Below are positions 11,974-23,621 of a DNA stretch of 64,000 nt, piece by piece (positions within the stretch are counted from its first letter, which is position 1; each line of letters begins with the position of its first letter). Made by a program: the position numbers and the translations under genes. Source of the DNA: Corynespora cassiicola. Its lineage: Eukaryota; Ascomycota; Dothideomycetes; Pleosporales; Corynesporascaceae. The notes beneath the pieces were generated by a model. It saw only the letters and a program-made list of their open reading frames with translations. It ran no database searches and was not told where the DNA came from. The DNA is taken from NCBI GenBank assembly GCA_022059125.1, contig JAEUWY010000013.1:558001-622000 (forward strand), read 5' to 3'.

Positions 11974-12869
11974 ATGTCGGCCACCATCCCCACGCCCAGC
12001 GTCCTGCCCCCAGCACCATGGAAGTCGCTGTTCAACGAGCACATCTCCAAGATGCCCTCGCCCGAGTTCGTCCTGAGCACCCTTGACGCAGCTCCTGCCG
12101 GCTCTCCGACCCCTTACGTGCCGCGGGCCCGATTCTGCATCTTTCGAGGCTTCTGGACTGAGCTGCCCGAGAACAAGCACAACGATGCCGAGAAGAACCG
12201 GCAGGTGTACCAGAGCGACTGCCCCACATTCACCACGGACGTCAGAATGGAGAAGGTCGGGCAGATCTTCGGGACTAGCGCAGGCCATGCCGACAGCAGC
12301 GAGCAAACTCAAGGGAGCGGCGGCGGCGGTCCTGTCGAGGCGGTTTGGTGGGTCAAGGAAACCGGCACGCAATGGCGGGTCAAGGGCCGTGCTTATGTTG
12401 TATCTGATGATATTGAAAACAAGGATGAGAGCAGCGGCGTCAGGACGGTCAAGAGCGAGGTTGGGAAACGCATGAGGGTGGTAGACGAGTCGAAAGAGCA
12501 GGATTGGTCCTGGACTAGGGAAGTGACTGCAATCTTCGGGAACCAGAGCCCAGGTATCCAATGTGCGAGCGAGCCGTTCCAGCCTTGATCAAAACGTCAA
12601 CTGACACGAGTCTAGGTTCCTTCAAGGCGCCGCCCCCAGGGAAGCCAACCAGCGAGCCCTACGACGAGGAGAATCTTGCCCTGGGTGCCAAAGTATCTGG
12701 CCTCGACGACCCCGTCGCACGAAAGAACTTTCGTGTGGTCATCATCGTTCCGGATTCTGTTGAGCAAACGGACTTGAGCGACCCGTCCAAGGCCCGCCGG
12801 TACCGCTACACGTTTGATGAAGCTGCGGGCGGAAATGCCGGCTGGCGAACAGAGGAGTTGTGGCCGTAA
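11974..12869 (+). CDS. Pyridoxamine 5'-phosphate oxidase family, Alr4036-type FMN-binding protein
   Basis: Two exons, 11974-12553 and 12616-12869, joined across a 62-nt intron in phase 1, give 277 aa. The start is the ATG of MSATIPTPSVL. The N-terminal part has APWKSLFNEHI and the arginine-rich PRARFCIFRGFW strand. The middle has VEAVWWVKETGTQWRVKGRAYV, and WSWTREVTAIFGNQSPG leads across the intron into FKAPPPGKP. These are landmarks of the fungal and plant Alr4036 (Pyridox_oxase_2) family, a split-barrel FMN-binding fold. The C-terminus contains the expected FRVVIIVPDSVEQTDLS and RRYRYTFDE strands. A phosphate-ester oxidase activity is possible, but the natural substrate of this branch is not known. 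No targeting signal is seen, so it is probably cytosolic. Confidence 0.9.
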
Positions 12870-15800
12870 CCAGTGCAGTATCGGGAATGACGCGCAGGCC
12901 ATCCTGACGTGTAGACCCGACACTCAGGGTCGGACGAGTTCAACGGCCGTACAAGTATACATGCAATTGGAGCAGGCGTGCCATTCTATCATATGATGTT
13001 GCGATGCGTAAACACCTCGGGTTGCTGTGCCGCCGTGGTGCGTTTTCGCGGCTATGGGAGTTGCTTGATTTGCACCGCACCTCCGCGCTTGCGTCTGCAC
13101 GCCCAGGCGAACAGCCGCCGTTGACATGATGAAATGACCCCATGGCCGATTGGTGAGGGCGCGGTGATTGGCGATGCAGATGAGCGATCAAATGCCTGCT
13201 CCCACGTTTGCAGGCTGCTCCACCGCTGCAGATGAGGATTCGCAGCTCTGCCTCCGGCGACTGCCTCTTCTCTGCCATGAGCCTCCCCGGCGCCTCTGCC
13301 GTGCAACAGTTCGTTTTATCCGCCCCGCCCGTGCAGCGGGCTTACGCACCTAAAAAGTGCACAGCAGGGTGGGCTGCGACTAGAGAACCCCACGGTGTGG
13401 CTCAGGTCGGCGACCTTCATTATGCACCCGGCTCTCGCCTCACCCCATTTCCCAGTTTCCCAGTGGCCACGGCCATTGCAGCAAAAAATAAATCCCCAAC
13501 CATTTTGCTTCCTCGCGCCCAGTGTCGATCCTCGGACGCCCTCCGACTGTTGTCTGCATGCAATCCAGAATGCCGGCCAATGGCGCCCTGTACGAGACGA
13601 GAGCAGGTCTCGAGGCCCCATCCCCACCCAATCCATTTCTTCGCGTCTTCCGAGCAGGGCGCCGTGGGACTCGCTCGGCAATGGGCTTGTCCTCGTGGTG
13701 CGCGCGGCCCTTTTTCTCATTCATTGCCCATGATCTATCACGTAACGTATCCACGGTGCCGGGCGGTGCGCGATCATACAATGGTGCTGCGCCGTACGGC
13801 TGCCGCCCTGGGTCGGTCGACCTTTGTGTGGTCTGCGAGGTGCGGATGCGATTTGCTGCTCGATGTAGCCTAGGGCCGTTTGAGGCATTTTGCATTTTGC
13901 ACTTTGCACTTCGCACGCCAAAACGGACCGAGCCTCTTCTCAGCATATCCGGCCTGATGCTTGTCTGGGGTCAGACGGGGCTAAGCGAGCGGAGAGGCTT
14001 GCGGGAGGCGCGGCGCAGGTCACAAAGTGCGAACTGCGATGCTGTGGCATGCCTCCCCCCAAGGCGACGGCCAGCCCAGCCCTGCCCTGCCTGCGCATAC
14101 TTGGACGCTTACGCCCGCTACAGCAGCATTCCACGTCCAGCTACATGCACCACACAGTATACAAAGGCCCGCACGTCTATTTTTGGCGGGCTCGAGGGGA
14201 GATTGAGCATCGCGGAACCAAGGCCATGCCGCCAGCTGCCTAATCGCGTAACCGCATCGTGTGCACAATTTGCGCCGGCCAATCGATCCCGATACGTGCC
14301 ACGTTAAGGCCAGGGGGGTCATCTGCTACCCACCACACCAGCTAATACCAGTCCCAGACTGACCTCATAGACTCTACAAGCCCGGTACCTTTCGGTCGGT
14401 GCTGGCCATGATACGCCGTACGGGCAAGGGCGTCGTCGCCGTCGCCGTCGCCGTCGCTTTCGCTTTCCTGGCCCATTTCTCGACACTGGACTGCTGCTGG
14501 GGGACCTCGCGTAGAGCAGAAGAGCACCTGGGACTGAAGAAGAGGGCCAAGCTAGGGTTTGCGGCGTAGGACAAGACAAACAGCGAAAAAGAAACCAAGC
14601 GAGATGGAGCGTCTCGCAGCCGACCCCAGGTAGGAAAACGCAGCGTCACAAAGAGTCAGTCCCCTTTTTTTTCCTTTTCTCCACGCCCCCGTTTCCCCGT
14701 CTTGCCTCCGAGCGCGGGCTGGCCACTCATAGCGCTTCGGACGCAATGTCCGCTACTCGACGGACTCCATCTCCGGTCTCGACTCGCCGCCCGGCGCAAT
14801 GGCCGGCCTGGGATCGAAAGATTTGCTGCGCGAAGAGAGTTTGGCGCTAAGGGCCCTGAGTCGAGAGACGTGACATTGCGCAAAGGTGGAGCCCCGAATA
14901 ATTCATCACGGCGCTGCTCTACGCTGCGCTGCGCTTCGCTGCACGATGCTTCTTCCATGCGTTTCGAAGGGTTCCACATACGGTCAGTGTGTTTATCCAA
15001 TCTTGCTGATACACCTGCCAAAGCCAGCCGAGGGCGAGCCCTTTCGGTGCCGGCATGCATTCAATCTATCTGAACTTGCCTGGGGCAGACTGAGTTTACA
15101 TCGGTGGTTGGGCGAGTACGTGTAGGACCGGTTGCTGGAGGCGATGGGCACGCTGGGGGCCGGTCGAGCTGGGCTGGGCGATCGTCGACAGAACGCTGTC
15201 GTCTGTGGGCCCCACACGCGGTCACAGACAGGTCATCCCAGGCAGACCAAGACGAAAGGACATGGGCTTCGACTGCCCATCCTCTGCCGTCGATACATGT
15301 ATTCCCCGACCACATCGCCCCGTCGGCCAACAAAAACCTCCGAGTCAAAGCCCGCGCGCGCAATGGAGACCCTGGGAATCATTGTTGCCAGCAGGGCAAC
15401 AAAAGGTGGGTTTCATTCGGCGAACCCGCTGTGGGGAAACGCAGAGAAATAGCACCGTACCCCATGACCCGGGCTTTTTCGGCGTCCTGTGCGAAATTTC
15501 GCACTCTTGTCGTTGCGAGATTGCCCATCGAGCGTGCGTGCGTGCGTGCGGCGACTACGACGACGACTACGACGGCAATGCACCTGCACGCTGTGCGCGG
15601 GTGTCTCTGCTGCTACTGCTGATGCTGATGCTGCACAACCCATCCCCCCGCCTCACTTTGATCGTCGCTCCCAGTTTTCGCTCCAATCATTCGAGCGCCC
15701 GCCGCACATCTCAGGTACCTGACACGCTCGCTCACACATCGACCCCTTGCCTCGCCCACACGCACACAGGCCGCAGCATGCGACCGTTTGGGCAATGCGT

Positions 15801-17542
15801 TCCCTTCCTAGTCGGTTTGCCCGTCCAGGTGCCAACCCCGTTCGGGTAAATGGATATAGATTGCCTGTCGATGGGATATACGACATGGAGACTCTGTAAA
15901 CTTTGTCTGCAATGCCTGGAAACATACCTCTCCGTGACTGAGTGCGTGCGTGGACACTCCATGTGCCGCCGGCCATGTAATAGACACGACATGGCACAGT
16001 ACCAGCAGCACGGCGGCGCACACCGCCCAACCGCCCTGTACCGCTCGCTCGTCGCTCAAGTTGACAGATGGATCCCGTCATGTCTACACAAGCCCACACT
16101 GTATCTCCTTGGCCTCGCCGTCCACAGACATGGACACAGCGAGCGTACAAGATCTCTCGTGCGCGCACCAAAACCCCTCCCTGATTTATTGCCTACATTG
16201 CCCCCCCAAGAGCCTCCAGCAAAGCCCGCAATATCCACAACGGTACAAGCACCACGCTCGCTACGGTACTTGCTCGCCCCGTACAATCAATGTACATTTC
16301 ATATATACACAATAAATGGTAGCGCTACGGGCCAAGCCCCCCCTTCTCATCCTACACACCCTACACCCTACACACATCCCAGACCCCACACGCCAACCTA
16401 CCTAAGCGCCAGCCACACGTCTTTGCCTCCCCTCCCCTCCCCTCCCCTCTCTCTACGCAACCTGCCAGCCTTGCGAACGCACGATCCGGAGCAGGCCAGT
16501 GGTGTTCTTCGCTGCAACCGCGTAAGGATGAAGCCTGCCATCTTTTTTTTTTTTTGCTGGCGTGCTGTACTGTGCTGTGCCAGGCAAGGCCAGGCCAGGC
16601 CAGGCGAGCGAGGCGGGGCGCGGCGGTGTGAGGCGCCGTCAAGAGTGCGCCAGCGATGCGTATTGTGGGGGAGCGCAACGGGCGCTTTTTTCGAGCGTGC
16701 AAGGCGTGCTTTGTGCGTGGGCGGCATCGTATCGTATCCTACGTAGCAGGGCGCTGCGCTCGTGGTGCCTGTTCGCCATCTCTGCCGTTCGCTGTCGCTT
16801 GTGCTGGTGCTCGCTCGCTCGCAGGGCTACGCATCCAATGCGGGGAGCGCACTCGTGACGCTGCACCTCCCGATCGGGAGTTGACATCGGGAGGCAACGG
16901 GCCTCTCTATGTCTATTCTTTGCATTGCGTTGCTTGACGTTGCTTTTCGGTGTCCTGGTAATGTGACGTAGCGCTGCCTGCCTATACAGAATCCCCGCTT
17001 CGTCCTTTTTTCTTTTACCTTGCCTTGCCGCTGCCTTGAGCGCTTGCGCGCGCCCATGCGGACATGCACGTGTGCGCATGCGGAAGCGCGGGCGATGTGG
17101 AGGCGTGTGAGTGGCTGCCGGGTTAGGAGGGAGGGAGGGGAACGGAGGGGGGGGAGAAACGTCCTCGGGACGATGAAAGTATGTGTGCCAATATTCGATT
17201 CAATAAAGCGACATGTGCGGGGAGGCGCGCATGGACATGGACATGGGCAATATGTTTTCTATCTTTTTAGGGTGCAAAAAGGTTTGAATGTGATGGTCTG
17301 GACAATGATGCATTTCATGTACATGCAGCCTGTCCCGAGGTGCCTTCTTCCGTGTGATCAGCGGCGGGCGGGCTTTGCTGTTGCTTTGGATTCAGGGATC
17401 ATCGCTGGGGGAGGGGTGACAGCCGTTAGATTTTGGTCCCCCAGTGATGCTAATTTTGCAAAGTGTTTGAGTGCCGTGTTGGAAAGGTTGTAGAGGCGGT
17501 GAAGGGCATTGGTCCACTTCATCCAACGTTGGTACCGCCAAT
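12870..17542. other. 4.7-kb GC-rich region without a recognisable gene
   Basis: Many frames are open on both strands, but they overlap each other, have skewed composition (Arg, Ala, Pro, Cys, His) and show no domain or coherent exon chain, so I treat them as by-products of GC content. The stretch contains GTGC repeats near 15535-15550, a CTCCC array at 16426-16449 and a run of T at 16542-16554. It lies downstream of both neighbouring genes, so it is not an obvious promoter. A long non-coding RNA or an intron-rich unrecognised gene cannot be excluded. Confidence 0.4.
16426..16449 (+). repeat. CCTCC/CTCCC array, potential G-quadruplex on minus strand
   Basis: Repeated CCTCC/CTCCC units on the plus strand give five successive runs of four G, each separated by one A, on the complementary strand. 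This spacing satisfies the usual G-quadruplex pattern. No gene is assigned here. Confidence 0.7.
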
Positions 17543-19270
17543 TTAGGCCTTCTTGAAGAAACTGGCGATGCTACCTTGACCCTTTGGACCCGCCTTCTTG
17601 CCCTTCCCAGTCGTCGCTGATTTAGGTGCAGGCTTCGGTTTCTTTGGCGCGGGCTCTTCCTCTGAGAATGACTCCCAGCCTGTCTCTTCCACCGTAACTA
17701 TGCACGTTAGATTAAGTTGCGATCTGTCTGGGCCAAGACGCTCACCGAGATATCCATCCTTGTCTTGTTTCTTGACCTTCTTTGTCACCTTTCTCCGACC
17801 CCGTCTCCGTCCGCCTGACACTGTAACAGTGGATTCACTCTCGGCGGGCTTGGACGGGGCCGCTTGGTCAATGGGTGCGTCTTCTGAGCCCATTTCTTCC
17901 GCAGGAGGTGCATCAGGCATATCGTCTGTGCCGCGTTAGACTCGCATGATTTTTTTTGTACTGGGTTTGACCTGACCGTCGGCTTCCATCATCTTGCGTA
18001 GTTCCTCTTCTCGCTCAGCCCTAGCCTTCCGGGCTGCGGCTGCCTTTTCCTCGTCGAACTTGACTTGGGGAGCATCGTCAGCGTCACCCTCATCTTCAGA
18101 CATGCCCTGCATTTTTTCTGTCATTGTCAGCAAGGATGGTCTGCATCGAACCTTGAGAGACCACTCACCATCTTCCTCTGGCGCAGGTGACGGCTCCTTT
18201 GATTTTGCTGCTTCCTTGGGCTTTGCCTTTGCCTTTTGGAATGATTTGAAGATGTCACCAACCACCTTCTCCTTCTTGGCATTGGTTTTTGAGTCAGATC
18301 TCTTTAGGGTACCCCCAGCTGATTTCGGCTGCGCAGTCTTTTGTCCTGAAGTGCCATCATCCGATGGCTTTTCTTTTGTCACTGGCGCTGCTACTGGCTT
18401 CTCGGCTGCCTTTGTAGCCGGCTTTGCAATTGGCTTAGTTGTTGATGTTGTTACTGACTTGGATGCCGATGGTGTAACCTTTGCTGCTCGTTTCTACCGA
18501 AATGAGCGCCTGTCTTATAGTGACACTAAAGATGGCTTACCTTGATATAAGGATTATGGATTGAACCATAGACTCTCCACCGCTCCAATGGGTCTTCCTT
18601 TGCACAAGTTTTAGCGATCTCCAAGTTGCATGTGGTGAGGAGGTTCAAGTTCTATCCGTGTGAGCTTGCGATGTCTTTCAATGCGTATCCCTTCGTACCT
18701 CAATTGGGCCTGACTCCAAGCTATATATGTGGATAGAAGTGATCTCTGAAAACTGCGCCTTGGTTTCTGTCCAAAACTGTCAGCACATATGCTTAATTTG
18801 TTCCGTTGTAGACATACTGTCCAACTCTTCCTCCCGGGCGAGAACGATGGAGGTCTTCGTTACGGGCTTTTCCGCAGGCTCCTCTGGCTCTGGCAACGAG
18901 CTCATAAAAGGAGAGCTACGCATGACAGTATCGTCTCCATCTCTGCCGTTTATGTTCAGGGTGTGGTGGGCGTCGTGCTTCTTGCCGGTGAGGAGGTAGG
19001 TCGCATGAACAGAGTTGGGCCTTTTCGCGTTGGCTGTTGTATGGAACTCGTAGAGCATGCTGTCATGCGTCAGTGCATATACGGTCTACAGAGGCAATGA
19101 CACTCACTGCTTGGCTGTATTCACATTGACCTTAAGAGCGCGACTGAGCAGGCGATAGGTAATCTGAGATTGTGAGTTTCGGCTCGCAATGGTCGAGACT
19201 GGTGACGTACCAGCCGCTCTTTTGCAATGACAGCGTCAGCGAGCCAATCCTTGTAAGTATCTTCGCTCAT
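17543..19270 (-). CDS. DNA polymerase delta subunit 3 (Pol32/Cdc27 family)
   Basis: Nine exons (19270-19211, 19163-19108, 19059-18818, 18766-18699, 18651-18541, 18493-18169, 18117-17977, 17925-17746, 17697-17543) encode about 445 aa. The N-terminal winged-helix-like part (DWLADAVIAKERL, then VNVNTAK and MLYEFH across the next intron) binds the polymerase delta B subunit in the family. The segment ending in KEDPLERWRVYGSIHNP is characteristic. The rest is Lys/Pro/Ser-rich and disordered. The C-terminus carries the family marker DGYLVTVEETGWESFSE and a PCNA-interacting box QGSIASFF followed by KKA and the stop. The protein is a processivity and translesion-synthesis subunit at the replication fork in the nucleus. 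The exon 3 to exon 4 acceptor was placed at 18767-18768 because only this keeps the frame. Its promoter is shared with the tubulin-cofactor gene to the right. Confidence 0.9.
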
Positions 19271-19468
19271 GGTGGGTGCTGTTGTTTGTGTTGTCGGCCG
19301 TCGCGGTGTCGTGTACTGGAGAGAAAGCTGAGGGCAACTTCGCGGCTTTGACGCGCGCCGTCATGTGCACGCGTAAATTGGCGACTGACTGACTCGCACC
19401 TGCCAAGCGAAGCGTCAACATCGCATCCCGAACCCGACCCGACCCCAACCTCACCTGTGGTAGTCAAG
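19271..19468. promoter_or_regulatory. Bidirectional promoter between Pol32 and tubulin cofactor D
   Basis: The two start codons face away from each other across only 198 bp, so both genes must use this interval as promoter and 5' leader. It is moderately GC-rich with repeated GAACCCGACCC-type motifs near 19430-19445. No TATA box is evident, which fits housekeeping genes. Confidence 0.6.
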
Positions 19469-22400
19469 ATGAACACAGCTGATGATGACGATATAAAGCT
19501 GCAGCGTGCTTCAGCTTCACTACTTGCTGATCTCGAGAAGCTTCTGCCGAAGCTTTTGCGAAAACGGAGCCATGACTCCCATCCGGGAGCTGTCCGACAG
19601 CAAATTCGGGAAGTAGACATGTACAAAGTCTTTGTATTGGTACTTCACCCAACGCCCTCTTATCGCTCACTTCTGATATCTTCCAGGCTGAGCCGTTCCA
19701 AGAGGATCCACAGATTCTGGATTCCCACCTCAAAACTTTTATCCCGCCACTTGTTGCTGCCTACCTGGACACTTTGCATGCACCCTCCACTGCAAAATTG
19801 AAAAAGGGCCATGTTCCCCTCTCTCATGCTATATGTCATATCCTGAACCTTTTCTGCAAGGTAAGAGGAGAGAAGGTGATCAAAAGCTTTCTCAACAACG
19901 AACCCCGCTTTCTCGAGCCGATTTTGAACGAATATGAAACGGGGAAAAACTTTGCCAAGAAAGATGAAGAGTCTCTACCGCAATCGATTACCCCATGGAC
20001 AGAAAGATACATCCTTCTTCTTTGGCTGTCTCATCTGATGCTTGCGCCGTTTCCGTTGGCATCCATCTCTGGGCTTCAGCCCTCTGACGAAGTTTCAAGT
20101 GCATTGGGTATCGCTCTTCCGCCTGAGGTACCGGGGATTACTCTGAGAGTTCTCGGAATCTGTCTGAAAGGCTTGGAGTCAGCGTCCAAAGAGCGTGGAG
20201 CTGCAGCAAATCTGCTTGTGAGACTCTGTGTGCGTCCCGACATGCAAAAGCTAGGATTGCTGGATACTCTGGTAAAGTGGTCTTTGTCCTTCTTTACGAA
20301 GATGTCCGAAGAAGGCCAATCAGACATCCATCAGTGTCTCGGAATTCTTTCTTTCCTCTCCGGCCTGGTTACATCCGCAACTAATGAGGAGATTGGTCCT
20401 TTTCTCCCTGCCATATACCAGTCTTGCCAGAAGATTGCCAACGAACCCACTCTCGCTTTTGTCAAGTCTTCTGCTGTGGCCAGAAAGTTGATCGTCAAAA
20501 CTTTCCGGAACATTGTGGTTCACTGCCTCCAATCGACAGATGATTCAAACGGCCTTGATACCACCAGCGTCTTGGAAGAAGTTATCGAGTTTCTCCTAGA
20601 AGCATTGGCGGACGGAGATACCCCCGTCAGATTCGCCTCTAGCAAAGCTCTCAGTATAATAACTATGAAGCTTGACCCAGAGATGGCTGGAGATGTGGTT
20701 GAAGCTATATTGGGCTCACTAAACGAAAATGTCTACTGGCAAGGGTCAAAGCGAAACTTGAGTGGTGTGGATCCCCTTCGTTGGCATGGTCTCACCCTAA
20801 CGCTTTCACATCTTCTGTATAGAAGAGCATTGTCTACCACGCAATTGCCCGAGATTCTTAATGCCCTTTTACTGGCACTTGCATTCGAGCAACGATCGGC
20901 TACGGGAGGCTCGGTAGGTACAAATGTACGAGATGCTGCATGCTTTGGTATATGGGCATTATCAAGACGCTATTTAACGAAAGATCTCCTCTCGGTGGAG
21001 ACATCGAAAGTTCGAGCATCCCAGCATCAAGGATCCATGTCTGTTCCACAGGTACTTGCGATGGAGCTCCTCGTTGTCGCCTGCCTCGACCCGGCAGGCA
21101 ACATTCGAAGGGGATCTTCCGCGGCTTTGCAGGAACTTATAGGACGCCATCCAAATACTGTCGAGGAAGGAATTCCTCTTGTTCAAGTTGTTGACTTCCA
21201 TGCTGTCGGCCTTCGAGAGCGAGCCATGTGTGGCGTTTCTGTAAAAGCAGCAGAACTGCGTCAAATCTACTGGCAGGCCCTGTTTGAGAATCTTCTTGGA
21301 TGGAGAGGAACCGGATCTCTTGATTCCTCATCACGACTTTTCGCAGCTAATGCCGTTGGCTTACTGTCGAAAGACCAGGACCCAGAAATAGTGCGTATGA
21401 TGGCAGAACAAATTCGCACCCACCTTGCTGGCTTGAGACCTCGGGAAGTGGAAGAAAAGCAAGGTCTTGTATCAGCTTTATCCAGCTTGGTGCGGCAGGC
21501 AACTCCATCTATGCATGAACCAGCATCCTCTAAGCAGGCCAACCTGGCATTTCTTTGGAACCTTCTCGATAACGAATTACACCTCGACGAGAAGTCTTTT
21601 ACATCACCGGCTCTTCGACCTGAATTCACAGCTTCTTCGATCTGCAACTTCCTCGGTGCCATGTCAATCTTAACCTGTAGAACATCAACTCAATCTACAA
21701 TACCGCACACTTCTACGCCCGAAATTACGCGCCTTTTGAATTTTTGCCTTGCTCGTCATGAAGATTCTATTCTGGAAGCGATCCCATCAACGGCCTCCGG
21801 TGTTTTGACATTGTTGACGCAAGTCTCTCCATCAGAGAAGTCCAAGCTGATATCTGGATGGTTGGAAAAGCTAGAAAATGAGGCATCATACAATGGTCTG
21901 CGCTGTTCCGGGTTCGCCATTGCTCTTGGAGCAGCCTTCCCACTACTAGGCCATGAGACATCAGTACCGACCAACTTTTCAATGTCAGACACACAGAGTC
22001 GCATCCTCAAGACTCTTGCATTTAGGTGCACCGCAGGAGTTGCAGTCGATGCAAGAACGGTAGCATTGAAAGCCTTGGATGTTCTGCTCAGAAATTGCCA
22101 CGTGATCGATGGTTCAGCAGTAATCGCCCTAGATGCGAGAAGCCACATCTGTGCCGCACTTCGTATAGCGTTGAATGACTACACAGTCACTGAGCGTGGC
22201 GATGTTGGTTCTTTGGTACGTCTCGAGGCTTTGGCCACAACCGGTACTGCGTGGGAAATGAATGTGCTTCAGGATGGTACTTCGAACGACGAACTGTATG
22301 CAGATGTCATTCGACTCTCATTGGAAAGGCTAGACAAAGTGCGTCTGCGAGCAGCACAAGTCTTGGCTAAACGCTCTCCGGATTATCTTCAAGCATCCAT

Positions 22401-23179
22401 CTTCGAAGCAGCAGATGGTGTCTCGTCATACACTTATTTTGCAAATGCACTCAAGAACCTGCAACCATCGACACCATACTTCGAAAAAGAAGCTAGATTT
22501 CTCGGCTTCGTGGGCTCCGCAGGCATGGGCTCAGAGTCGGTTGTTCAAAACTCTCGAGCCGCCTTGCTGGACGCATTGGATGCTCTACCCACAGTTGTTG
22601 ATGCCAATCACTCAGAAAAATTCAGTGTGCTGGATGTTGCGACATGCCTCCTCGACCTTCTGAAGAAAAGTCTGGATAATGAGAGGGTTCTCTTACCATT
22701 GATGGAAGTCATAGCATTCCTGTTCGATATGCACGTCATGCATAGGCTGGTCGATACTCCGTTCAGGTTCGTGGTTTTCTGGAGCCTCCTGTCGTACTCG
22801 TCGGCTAACTAGTACAATTAGTTTTCGTGTTCTGCTTTCGTATGTGCAAAAAGCGCATTTCAAATCTACGCACATGCAAAAACTGCATCTCGCGCTGGAT
22901 GTTTATCGTGGTCTAGGTAGCATCCATGCCACTCGTTCCGATACGATTACAAAGGTTACAAGCATGCTGTTGCATCCATTTCCAAAGGTAAAGTCTGTAC
23001 CGTATCCATTCCAAGATGTAGCACTAAGCGTTAATATGTAGATTCGCATTACCGCAGCGGAAACCTTGTGGGTGCTGACGCAAGAGGAGGGGCTAAGAAG
23101 ACACGATTGGAGTTTGCCTTCCAAGAGCTTAAAGCCAGCTGTTGATGACATTAAGTCAAGCTTAGCTTCAGTCGCTTGA
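19469..23179 (+). CDS. Tubulin-specific chaperone D (tubulin-folding cofactor D)
   Basis: Four exons (19469-19633, 19687-22766, 22822-22987, 23042-23179) encode about 1182 aa, the usual length of the family (Cin1 in budding yeast, Alf1 in fission yeast). The protein is built of helical HEAT-like repeats throughout. Recognisable segments are DPQILDSHLKTFIPPLV after intron 1, RYILLLWLSHLMLAPFPL near residue 150, VRFASSKALSIITMKL, VYWQGSKRNLSG, and the C-terminal FRVLLSYVQKAHFKSTHMQK. Cofactor D captures beta-tubulin and, with cofactors C and E, assembles and activates the alpha/beta heterodimer in the cytosol. The ATG at 19469 was preferred because the frame above it has no other ATG. The last two introns have stop codons inside them, so splicing is needed to reach the C-terminus. 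Confidence 0.93.
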
Positions 23180-23621
23180 GTTGTACACACAAAGGATATA
23201 ATAAACAACTTGTGTCGTGAATACAAAGTCGTTTGTGAACAAATATCGTAAAGTAGTTCGAGTCTAGGATGCATGCAACTACCGCTCCATCTCAATCTGT
23301 AATCAATATAGATGCAAAGTATTTGATTATATTCTGAACTTGATTCCGTCTTGGAATATAGTAATGCACCTTGCTATACGTTGGGTGGCGTTTCTGATTG
23401 TGCTACTGGAGCTCGGTGTGGAGAACCGCCGGCTTGCCCGAAACAGGTTAAGTGGACCCCTCCTCGTCATCTTGCGTCTATGAATCCTCAGGGTCCACCT
23501 TCAGCTGTGCTCGTGAACAACTTAATCTCCACTGAAATATCTGCATTATCTGTCCCTTTCAAAGCCATCTCTTAAGCCTGCACAGGAGTCACAGCCTTGT
23601 TATCCTCATACACCCGCAAAT
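23180..23621. other. Short intergenic region
   Basis: Between two plus-strand genes. It contains the terminator of the tubulin cofactor gene (AT-rich around 23190-23340) and the promoter of the GH2 gene. No separate gene is seen. Confidence 0.4.

Noticed and set aside
13208..14307. Several long overlapping frames in the GC-rich block
   Set aside because: All six frames are similarly open; residues are skewed to Arg, Pro, Ala and Cys; nothing recognisable.
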